From Anaerolineae bacterium (GTDB lineage Bacteria > Chloroflexota > Anaerolineae > B4-G1 > SLSP01), in NCBI GenBank assembly GCA_018055515.1, contig JAGPHL010000084.1:1-7193 (forward strand): DNA of 7,193 nucleotides. The letters run 5' to 3'. Made by a program: the position numbers and the translations under genes. The notes beneath the pieces were generated by a model that worked only from the letters and a program-made list of their open reading frames with translations, did no database searches and was not told the origin of the DNA. Each line of letters begins with the position of its first letter. Position 1 is the stretch's first letter. This document shows, piece after piece, positions 1-4,862 of the stretch.

Positions 1-1
1 A

Positions 2-544
2 TCCATAACGGACACCGCGGCGCTGGCGTTCTACTTCACCGCCGCCTTCGAGGCTGAGAAATGGGCCATTCACTGGTACGCCGAAGTGCGCGGCTATGAG
101 CTGGCCCGGCGGCGCGACCTGCTGCCCGCTGAACCGTCTCATCCCCACGCCGATGAAGTGTACTACAAGCTGCAGCTGGGTCCGCTCATCCGCCGGGAAC
201 CGCCCATCCCCAGCCTGCGCTGGCGACGCATCACTTTCCTGGAGACGACCTGGGACCGCTTCAACGCAGCGGAAGAGATCAACGATCTCTATGTCTCCGG
301 CGCGGACGGGTTGTACGTCACGCTCAAGGAAAGCGGCTTCTTCCCAGAGCGCGATTACTTGATCCGTGAGGACGAGCTGACGTACACCGCCGATCTGGCC
401 ATTCCCTGCCGCGAGGGCGTCGTCGCCGTCGTGCTCGATGAGCGCCCCGCCCCGGCGCATGTCCTGCGCAGCGACAATGCCGAGGTCGTGCGACAGGCCA
501 TCACCGCCCACGGAGGCCCGCTCCTCCCGCAGAAACGGAGTTGA
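2..544 (+). CDS. Unrecognised protein, C-terminal part (5' end outside window)
   Basis: The frame is open from nucleotide 2 to a TGA at 542-544, giving 180 residues of a longer protein. An in-frame GTG lies at 86, but the residues before it (for example ALAFYFTAAFEAEKW) look equally coding, so the true start is probably off the window. I do not recognise the family. The visible part is soluble, has no membrane segment or signal peptide, and is rich in aromatic and charged residues, with Trp/Arg-rich patches (SLRWRRITFLETTWDRF) and an acidic stretch (AEEINDLYVSGADG). The C-terminal region (YTADLAIPCREGVVAVVLDE) resembles alternating beta strands. No cysteine or histidine cluster or nucleotide-binding loop is visible. 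The stop codon is 3 nt before the MBL-fold hydrolase start, so the two are probably co-transcribed and coupled. Coding status is well supported; function is unknown. Confidence 0.75.
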   Translation, partial: SITDTAALAFYFTAAFEAEKWAIHWYAEVRGYELARRRDLLPAEPSHPHADEVYYKLQLGPLIRREPPIPSLRWRRITFLETTWDRFNAAEEINDLYVSGADGLYVTLKESGFFPERDYLIREDELTYTADLAIPCREGVVAVVLDERPAPAHVLRSDNAEVVRQAITAHGGPLLPQKRS

Positions 545-547
545 AGG

Positions 548-1426
548 ATGACATCAGCGGCGTTTCAACAGCTCACACCCTCTCTCTGGGTCACCCAAAG
601 CCCCTTCTTCGCCACCAACAGCGGCATTTTCATAGAAGCGGGACAGGCTTGCCTGATTGATCCGGGCATCACGCCCGAGGAAATTCGGGGGATCGCGCGG
701 TTCGTCCTGGAGCAGGGCGCAGCGGTGCAGGCCCTCATCCTCACCCACAGCCACTGGGATCACCTGCTGGGGCCGGAGCATTTCCCCGGCGCGAAGGTCA
801 TCACCCAGCTGGAATACAAAAACAGCGTGGCGCAGCACGGCGAAGCCATCCTGCAACAGGTCAGCCGCTGGGAAACGCAGGCGAACATCCTCCGCTCGCA
901 GCCCTTCACGCTGCCCCGCCCCACCCTCGCCTTCGAAAGCCGCCTCTACCTCATGGGAGGCGACCACACACTGCAGCTGCTTCCCGCCCCCGGTCATGCC
1001 GCCGACCAGCTCGTCGTCTACGAGGCCACGACGGGCATGCTCTGGGCGGCGGACATGCTCAGCGACGTCGAGATCCCCTTCGTGAGTCACAGCCTGAGCG
1101 CCTACGAAGAGACGCTGGCGCGATTGGCGACCCTGGACGTGCGGGTGTTGATCCCCGGACACGGCGCCCCCACCGCCATCCCCGCCGAGATCCAGGCACG
1201 CTTCGACGCCGACCGCAGCTACCTGAAAACCCTGCGTGAACGGGTGCGCGCCGCCATTGCCGACGGCAAGACTCTCGCGGAGACAGTGGACCTCTGCGCC
1301 GACATCCCCTTCCATCACCCAGAAGGGAACGCGGAACCGCATCGCCTGAACGTGGAGAGCGTCTTTGTCGAGCTGGGCGGCGCAGTCGAGGCGCTCCCGG
1401 TGGGGTGGCAGCGGGAAGAGGGCTGA
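548..1426 (+). CDS. MBL-fold metallo-hydrolase (glyoxalase II-like)
   Basis: This is a 292-residue soluble enzyme of the metallo-beta-lactamase superfamily. The metal-binding set is complete: the HxHxDH motif THSHWDH (His67, His69, Asp71, His72), His150 in APGH, Asp169 in WAADM and His205 in IPGHG. It should therefore bind two metal ions, usually zinc, and hydrolyse an ester, thioester, lactone or similar bond. The N-terminal half gives the usual strands (GIFIEAGQACLIDPG, about residues 26-40). The helical C-terminal tail (about 216-292) ending in HRLNVESVFVELGG is common in MBL hydrolases of the glyoxalase II/RNase Z-like group, but does not fix the substrate. The ATG at 548 is preceded by GGAG at 537-540 and lies 3 nt after the previous stop, supporting coupling. 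There is no signal peptide, so it is cytoplasmic. Family is sure; the substrate cannot be told from sequence. Confidence 0.93.
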   Translation: MTSAAFQQLTPSLWVTQSPFFATNSGIFIEAGQACLIDPGITPEEIRGIARFVLEQGAAVQALILTHSHWDHLLGPEHFPGAKVITQLEYKNSVAQHGEAILQQVSRWETQANILRSQPFTLPRPTLAFESRLYLMGGDHTLQLLPAPGHAADQLVVYEATTGMLWAADMLSDVEIPFVSHSLSAYEETLARLATLDVRVLIPGHGAPTAIPAEIQARFDADRSYLKTLRERVRAAIADGKTLAETVDLCADIPFHHPEGNAEPHRLNVESVFVELGGAVEALPVGWQREEG

Positions 1427-1450
1427 GGGAGCCCTGGAATCAGCCCAAGG

Positions 1451-2296
1451 ATGAACCTCCTGACGTCGGCACACCTTCAGGCCTATCGCGCGGAAACATA
1501 CGGCCTCACGCACCCGCTGCGCAGCGTGGAGGAAGCGCGCGCCTTCGTGGCCGAGCGGGGTTTCGTCTTGTTCTGGCCGATCAAGGGGGTCGTCCTGCCG
1601 AGCTTGTGGACTGCCGTCGCGGGCAACCGTCCCGTCGCCGATGAGCACGAGGATCCGGGACACATCAGCTGGGACTGGAAGGATCAATCCCTGGGCCAGC
1701 GGTGGTGGTACTACGCCAAAGTGCTGCGCAAGAAGGCCGGCTTCATCGCGCTGGACACGGTCCCCTTGTTTTACGCGCTCAGCGAGAACTTCGGTTCTCC
1801 AGAAGAGGATTACCTGGAGCAATACCGCCAGGGGACGTTGTCGCAAGAAGCCAAGACCCTCTACGAGACGCTGCTGCGCGAGGGGCCATTGCACACCATC
1901 GCCCTCCGTAAAGCGACCTTCATGACGGCGGGCGAATCCAAAGCGCGCTTCGAGCGGGCGCTGACCGAGCTGCAGGCCGATTTCAAGGTTCTGCCCGTCG
2001 GCGTGGCGGAAGTCGGCGCCTGGCATTACGCCTTCATCTACGAGTGCACCCATCGGCACTTCCCCTGGCTGCCGGAACGCGCGCACGCTTACGGCATCCG
2101 CGAGGCGCAGCGGTTGTTGGTGGAGCGCTATTATCGGATGGTCGGCGCTGCTCCCCTCAGCGAGGCGGGCAAGGTCTTCCAATGGCCCAAAGGGGATGTC
2201 GAACGTGCCGTCAACGCGCTGCTGGCGGCGGGAACCCTGCGGGAAGTCGAGGTCGAAGGGGAGCGCGCGCCCTGGATGGCCATCAGCGCGCTGTGA
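1451..2296 (+). CDS. AlkZ/YcaQ-related winged-helix protein
   Basis: This 281-residue protein resembles the AlkZ-related group within the HTH_42/YcaQ superfamily, whose best known members are bacterial DNA glycosylases that unhook interstrand crosslinks. Visible support is the N-terminal block with LFWPIKGVVLPSLW (about 40-53), an acidic/aromatic block with DEHEDPGHISWDWKD (64-78) and WWYYAKVLRKKA (85-96), then two winged-helix-like units. The first, about 130-190, runs from SQEAKTLYETLLREGPLHT; the second, about 217-275, contains DVERAVNALLAAGTLREVEV. The catalytic Gln-phi-Gln or Gln-phi-Asp motif I would expect near the N-terminus of true AlkZ/AlkX glycosylases is not seen, so enzymatic activity is doubtful. 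The gene follows the MBL hydrolase by 24 nt, probably in the same transcript. The start is ATG 1451; only AAGG directly abuts it and a better GGGAG (1427-1431) is 19 nt away, so translation may depend on coupling. Family call is from recall of related proteins, without a search. Confidence 0.6.
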   Translation: MNLLTSAHLQAYRAETYGLTHPLRSVEEARAFVAERGFVLFWPIKGVVLPSLWTAVAGNRPVADEHEDPGHISWDWKDQSLGQRWWYYAKVLRKKAGFIALDTVPLFYALSENFGSPEEDYLEQYRQGTLSQEAKTLYETLLREGPLHTIALRKATFMTAGESKARFERALTELQADFKVLPVGVAEVGAWHYAFIYECTHRHFPWLPERAHAYGIREAQRLLVERYYRMVGAAPLSEAGKVFQWPKGDVERAVNALLAAGTLREVEVEGERAPWMAISAL

Positions 2297-2331
2297 AATG
2301 CGGGGTGCGCCGCTGTTGACATTCCGCATTT
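2296..2331. repeat. 8-bp inverted repeat overlapping the liv promoter
   Basis: AAATGCGG at 2296-2303 is matched by its exact reverse complement CCGCATTT at 2324-2331, separated by 20 nt. The left arm begins at the last base of the winged-helix gene's stop codon. The right arm sits between the -35 and -10 hexamers of the promoter. As DNA it could be a regulator binding site able to block RNA polymerase. As RNA from the upstream genes it could fold into a hairpin followed by a short U-run (TTTT 2329-2332, partly inside the arm), so a weak terminator is an alternative. Confidence 0.45.
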
Positions 2332-2344
2332 TCCATGTTAGGAT
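2316..2344 (+). promoter_or_regulatory. Sigma-70-type extended -10 promoter for the liv operon leader
   Basis: TTGACA at 2316-2321 is a perfect -35 hexamer. After a 17-nt spacer comes TAGGAT at 2339-2344, preceded by TG at 2336-2337 with one base between, the extended -10 pattern. Transcription would start at about 2351. It lies 20 nt after the stop of the upstream gene and 285 nt before livK, so it is the obvious promoter for the transporter or for a small RNA between them. No comparably good second promoter is seen between 2531 and 2628. Confidence 0.75.
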
Positions 2345-2380
2345 GCTTATGTCTTGATCGCCCAATTCAGGAATCGCTAC

Positions 2381-2443
2381 ATGAGACACCAGGATGAACG
2401 ATTTCAGCCGCAATCTGAGCTGCGTCTCCAACCGCCTTCATAA
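2381..2443 (+). CDS. Possible 20-residue leader peptide (doubtful)
   Basis: ATG 2381 is preceded by AGGA (2369-2372) with an 8-nt gap and is open for 20 codons to TAA 2441-2443, within the leader RNA. The predicted peptide is polar, rich in Gln, Arg and Pro, with only two Leu codons and no Ile or Val. It therefore lacks the run of regulatory codons expected if branched-chain amino acids acted by ribosome attenuation. It overlaps hairpin P1, so translation would still change leader folding. A chance ORF of this size is quite possible. Confidence 0.15.
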   Translation: MRHQDERFQPQSELRLQPPS

Positions 2444-2497
2444 CCAAGAGGTCGAGGCGAGTAGCGCGGCGGTGCGCCTGCAGTGTTCACCCATTTT

Positions 2498-2529
2498 ACC
2501 AGCTTACGGAGCCGCCGGGGCTGGTTTTT
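2498..2529 (+). terminator. Intrinsic terminator-like hairpin upstream of livK
   Basis: ACCAGC (2498-2503) pairs with GCTGGT (2520-2525), with an inner CGG/CCG pairing (2507-2509 with 2515-2517), and the stem runs directly into five T (2525-2529) followed by GTT. This is the standard Rho-independent shape. It lies downstream of the 2316-2344 promoter and about 100 nt before livK, so it either ends a small RNA, ends readthrough from the upstream genes, or serves as the regulated terminator of a livK attenuator. A competing local stem AGCC (2510-2513)/GGCT (2519-2522) is weaker. Confidence 0.6.
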
Positions 2530-2531
2530 GT

Positions 2532-2595
2532 TATCCAGAGGGGGTGATCGCCGAAAAAACATGCACACACGTCGCTGAGCCAACGCTATCCAGAG
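2532..2595. repeat. Direct repeat TATCCAGAG, two copies before livK
   Basis: The 9-mer TATCCAGAG occurs at 2532-2540 and 2587-2595, 55 bp apart (about five helical turns). Both copies lie between the terminator-like hairpin and the livK ribosome binding site. They could be paired protein-binding sites or RNA sites, but two short copies may also arise by chance. Confidence 0.3.
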
Positions 2596-2628
2596 TCATT
2601 TTGTCATCACATCATAGAAGGGGGAGAG

Positions 2629-3783
2629 ATGTTCAAGCGAATTTTAGTCTCAGTCTTCATTCTCGGCGGGATGCTCCTCAGCCTCGCCGGCTGCGGCGGC
2701 GGTGAGGACACCATCAAAATCGGACTGCAAGGCCCCATGACCGGCGATTATGCCTACGAGGGGAAAGGGTTCAAAAACGCGCTCACGATGTTGGTGGAAC
2801 AGGTCAACGCGGCGGGCGGCATCAACGGCAAGCAAGTCGAGCTGCTCGTCGAGGACGACGCCGGCGACCCCACGCAATCGGCGCTGGTGGCGCAGCGCCT
2901 GGTAGACGCCAAAGTCGTCGCCGTGATCGGCGCGTACAACTCCACGGCCACCGAGCCGGCCTCCGAAATCTACAACGAGGCGGGCATTCTCCACATCACC
3001 CCGTCGTCAACCGCGGTGCGACTCACCACCAAGGGTTTCCCACGCTTCTTCCGCGTGTGCTTCCTGGATGACCGCCAGGGACTCTTCGCCGCCAAATTCA
3101 TGAAGGAAGTGCTCGGGGCGCAGAACATCGGCATTCTCCATGACAACTCGACCTACGCCCAGGGCCTGGCCGAGGAGACCCGGCGTTACGCCGAGGAAAT
3201 GGGCCTCAAAGTCGGTTTCTACGACGCCATCAACCCCGACGATCAGGACTTCACGCCCATTCTCACCAAGATCGGCGCGGCCAACCTCGACGCGGTCTAC
3301 TTCACCGGCTACCACTCTCAGGCGGGCCTGCTGCTCAAGCAGTCCGCAGAACTGGGCCTCAAGGTGCAATGGATCGGCGGCAACGCGGCCAACAACCCGG
3401 TGATGGTGGAGATCGCGGGCCTCAAGAATGCCGCAGGGATGTTTGTCACCACGGAGCCGCTGCCCAAGGACCTCAACTACCCCGAGGCCAAGAAATTCGT
3501 CGCCGACTACATAGCCAAATACGGCGAGGAGCCGGCCAGCGTGTGGACGATCATGGCGGGCGAGGCCTTCAACGTCATCCGCATCGCCATGGAGCAGACC
3601 AAGTCCACCGACCCGGGCGTGCTGGCGGACTATATCCACAATCAGCTGAAGAACGTCAACGGCCTGACGGGGCCGATCCTCGGCTTTGACGAGAAGGGCG
3701 ACCGGCTAGGAACCATTCACGTCGCCTACATCATTGACGACAAGGGCAATTTCGTCCTGTACGATAAGCAGCCCTCGCCCTAA
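2629..3783 (+). CDS. livK: ABC transporter substrate-binding lipoprotein, branched-chain amino acid type
   Basis: This 384-residue protein is the solute receptor of the Liv importer encoded behind it. Residues 1-21 are a lipoprotein signal peptide (charged MFKR, hydrophobic core) ending in the lipobox LAGC, so Cys22 should be lipidated and the protein anchored to the outer face of the cytoplasmic membrane; a Gly-rich linker follows. The mature part is a type I periplasmic-binding (Peripla_BP_6) fold: IKIGLQGPMTGDYAYEG (29-45), AAGGINGK (61-68), GAYNSTAT (101-108), ITPSSTAVRLT (123-133), DNSTYAQG (172-179) and DAVYFTGYHSQAG (221-233). Ser126/Ser127, Thr128, Tyr176 and Tyr228 fall where LIV-binding proteins contact the amino-acid part of the ligand. 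The position matching the acidic Glu226 of E. coli LivJ appears to be Asn252, so the ligand may not be Leu/Ile/Val. ATG 2629 has a very strong upstream purine run (AAGGGGGAGAG, 2618-2628). Family is sure; specificity is not. Confidence 0.93.
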   Translation: MFKRILVSVFILGGMLLSLAGCGGGEDTIKIGLQGPMTGDYAYEGKGFKNALTMLVEQVNAAGGINGKQVELLVEDDAGDPTQSALVAQRLVDAKVVAVIGAYNSTATEPASEIYNEAGILHITPSSTAVRLTTKGFPRFFRVCFLDDRQGLFAAKFMKEVLGAQNIGILHDNSTYAQGLAEETRRYAEEMGLKVGFYDAINPDDQDFTPILTKIGAANLDAVYFTGYHSQAGLLLKQSAELGLKVQWIGGNAANNPVMVEIAGLKNAAGMFVTTEPLPKDLNYPEAKKFVADYIAKYGEEPASVWTIMAGEAFNVIRIAMEQTKSTDPGVLADYIHNQLKNVNGLTGPILGFDEKGDRLGTIHVAYIIDDKGNFVLYDKQPSP

Positions 3784-3797
3784 GCGCTTGCAAGCGC
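3784..3797. repeat. 14-bp perfect palindrome just after livK stop
   Basis: GCGCTTGCAAGCGC begins immediately after the livK TAA and is identical to its reverse complement. It could be a symmetrical protein-binding site or, in RNA, a small 5-bp stem with a TGCA loop stacked beside the larger hairpin at 3803-3837. Confidence 0.55.
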
Positions 3798-3802
3798 AGC
3801 TC

Positions 3803-3837
3803 TTCGGGTGGGAGGCGCTCTGTTCCTCCCACCCGAA
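3803..3837 (+). promoter_or_regulatory. Long perfect hairpin between livK and livH, no U-run
   Basis: TTCGGGTGGGAGG (3803-3815) is followed by a 9-nt loop and the exact complement CCTCCCACCCGAA (3825-3837): a perfect, GC-rich 13-bp stem. No T-tract follows (ACGACGAG), so it is not a classic terminator. In Liv and other binding-protein operons such a structure after the receptor gene commonly protects the 3' end of the receptor mRNA or partly blocks transcription, so receptor outnumbers permease. It ends 16 nt before the livH ATG, so it may also affect livH translation. Confidence 0.75.
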
Positions 3838-3853
3838 ACGACGAGTCACAACC

Positions 3854-4759
3854 ATGCAATTCCTGCAACAAATCATCAATGGGGTCACCATCGGCTCGTT
3901 CTACGCCCTGGTCGCCCTGGGCTACACCATGGTCTACGGCGTGTTGAAGATGATCAACTTCGCGCACGGCGACCTGTTCATGTGGGGCGCCTATCTCGGC
4001 CTCACCGGTTTCTCCCTGCTGGCAGGATGGGCGGGAACAGGTCAGCCCTGGATGGCGGCGCCCGTCCTCGTGGGCGTGTTGATGGTGGTGGCCTTCAGCG
4101 GGGTGCTCGTGGAGCGTGTGGCCTATCGGCCCCTGCGTTCTGCCGGCCGGCTGGCCCCCATCATCTCCGCGCTGGGGGTCGCCTTCATCTTGGAAAGCGT
4201 CGCGCGCAACGTCTACGGCGCGCGCTGGCGCACCTATCCCACAGGCGTCACGCCGACGGGAGGGATCTTCCTCGCCGGCAACGTCCGCATCAGCACCATG
4301 CAGATTATCGTCCTGGTCATCTCGTTTCTGCTCATGGCGGGACTCTACCTCTTCGTGCAGCGGACCCGTGTCGGCACCGCCATGCGCGCGGTCTCGCTCG
4401 ATCACACCGTCTCTCAGCTCATGGGCATTGACGTCAACCGCATCATCGCCATCGTTTTCCTCATCGGACCGGGGTTGGGCGGCATCGCCGGGGTCATCGT
4501 GGCGCTCTACTACGGCTCCTTCGACTTCACCCTGGGCTGGAGCTTCGGCCTCAAAGCCTTTATCGCCGCAATCCTGGGAGGCATCGGCAACATCCCCGGC
4601 GCCATGCTCGGCGGGATGTTCCTGGGGCTGATTGAGACGCTCGCTTCCGGCTACATCTCCCCGCAGTGGAAAGACGTCATCGCCTACCTGATCCTGATCA
4701 TCATCCTGATTTTCCGTCCTACCGGCATTTTAGGGGAGCGCGTCGCGACGAAAGTGTAA
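3854..4759 (+). CDS. livH: Branched-chain amino acid type ABC permease LivH
   Basis: This 301-residue integral membrane protein is one of the two channel subunits of the importer. The N-terminus INGVTIGSFYALVALGYTMVYGVLKMINFAHGD (8-40) carries hallmark LivH segments, followed by several further hydrophobic helices (about 68-86, 102-118, 149-168, 197-220, 233-260 and 277-287). The cytoplasmic coupling loop that contacts the ATPases is GTAMRAVSLDHTVSQLMGID (174-193). The family-typical GGIGNIPGAMLGG (242-254) and RPTGILGE (288-295) are present. Length matches the usual 290-310. The frame is open further upstream into livK and through the hairpin, but ATG 3854 matches the LivH family start exactly. 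Its ribosome binding site is weak (GAG at 3843-3845), in contrast to livK and livM, which fits lower synthesis than the receptor. Confidence 0.95.
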   Translation: MQFLQQIINGVTIGSFYALVALGYTMVYGVLKMINFAHGDLFMWGAYLGLTGFSLLAGWAGTGQPWMAAPVLVGVLMVVAFSGVLVERVAYRPLRSAGRLAPIISALGVAFILESVARNVYGARWRTYPTGVTPTGGIFLAGNVRISTMQIIVLVISFLLMAGLYLFVQRTRVGTAMRAVSLDHTVSQLMGIDVNRIIAIVFLIGPGLGGIAGVIVALYYGSFDFTLGWSFGLKAFIAAILGGIGNIPGAMLGGMFLGLIETLASGYISPQWKDVIAYLILIIILIFRPTGILGERVATKV

Positions 4760-4784
4760 AGCCGCGAGAACACCGCCATGATCG

Positions 4785-4845
4785 TGGAACTTACCCCCAG
4801 GTTCGCGCTCGCGAGGTTAAAATCCCGAGCCTGGCGTAAGTTCTA
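4785..4845 (+). repeat. Long imperfect hairpin between livH and livM
   Basis: GAACTTAC (4787-4794) is exactly complementary to GTAAGTTC (4836-4843), extendable outward by a G-U and a T-A pair. After a small internal loop CCAGG (4797-4801) pairs with CCTGG (4830-4834), and CTCG (4808-4811) can pair with CGAG (4826-4829). The structure nearly fills the roughly 100-nt gap and stops just before the livM ribosome binding site. There is no U-run. It may be an mRNA processing or stability element, or a copy of a dispersed genomic repeat. Confidence 0.6.
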
Positions 4846-4852
4846 ATCTTGT

Positions 4853-4859
4853 GGAAGGA
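4853..4859 (+). promoter_or_regulatory. Ribosome binding site that fixes the livM start
   Basis: GGAAGGA lies 3 nt before ATG 4863. An in-frame GTG at 4851 would place this purine run inside the gene and has no site of its own upstream, so ATG 4863 is preferred. Confidence 0.6.
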
Positions 4860-4862
4860 CCC

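Larger units (their letters stand above)
2351..2530 (+). ncRNA. Structured leader RNA (attenuator candidate or small RNA)
   Basis: The predicted transcript from about 2351 to the U-run after the hairpin at 2498-2525 is about 180 nt and can form several hairpins by eye. P1 pairs GAGAC (2383-2387) with GTCTC (2424-2428) and CAG (2390-2392) with CTG (2420-2422). P2 pairs CGCCT (2433-2437) with AGGCG (2455-2459) plus an inner ACC/GGT stem with an AAGA loop. P3 pairs GGCG (2468-2471) with CGCC (2475-2478). Alternative pairings that would disrupt the terminator exist: CGGCGG (2467-2472) with CCGCCG (2512-2517), and TGAGCTG (2416-2422) with CAGCTTA (2500-2506, one G-U). I do not recognise a T-box motif, SAM, TPP, cobalamin or glycine riboswitch core, nor 6S RNA. 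Structure is manual pairing, without energy calculation. Confidence 0.4.

Noticed and set aside
554..2431. 625-codon open frame on the minus strand across the MBL and AlkZ-like genes
   Set aside because: It is antisense to two genes with clear motifs. Long antisense frames are expected in GC-rich coding DNA, and its translation shows no recognisable domain.
2351..2530. 6S RNA, tmRNA, SRP RNA or a known riboswitch in the leader
   Set aside because: The 5' and 3' ends do not pair as in 6S RNA, and none of the conserved cores I know (T-box, SAM, TPP, glycine, cobalamin, SRP apical loop) is present.
2355..2552. Direct repeat TGATCGCC at 2355-2362 and 2545-2552
   Set aside because: An 8-mer repeated once in a 330-nt region is expected by chance.
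2394..2705. 103-codon plus-strand frame covering the gap before livK and overlapping livK's start
   Set aside because: It runs through the terminator hairpin and livK's ribosome binding site into another frame of livK. Its composition (Ser/Arg/Cys-rich, Arg-ending) does not look like a protein.
3734..3853. Upstream extension of livH by 40 codons
   Set aside because: The extension would overlap livK and translate the two palindromes. ATG 3854 gives the exact family N-terminus.
3731..4405. 224-codon minus-strand frame opposite livH
   Set aside because: Antisense to a clear LivH, His/Asp/Gln-rich low-complexity translation typical of a shadow frame.
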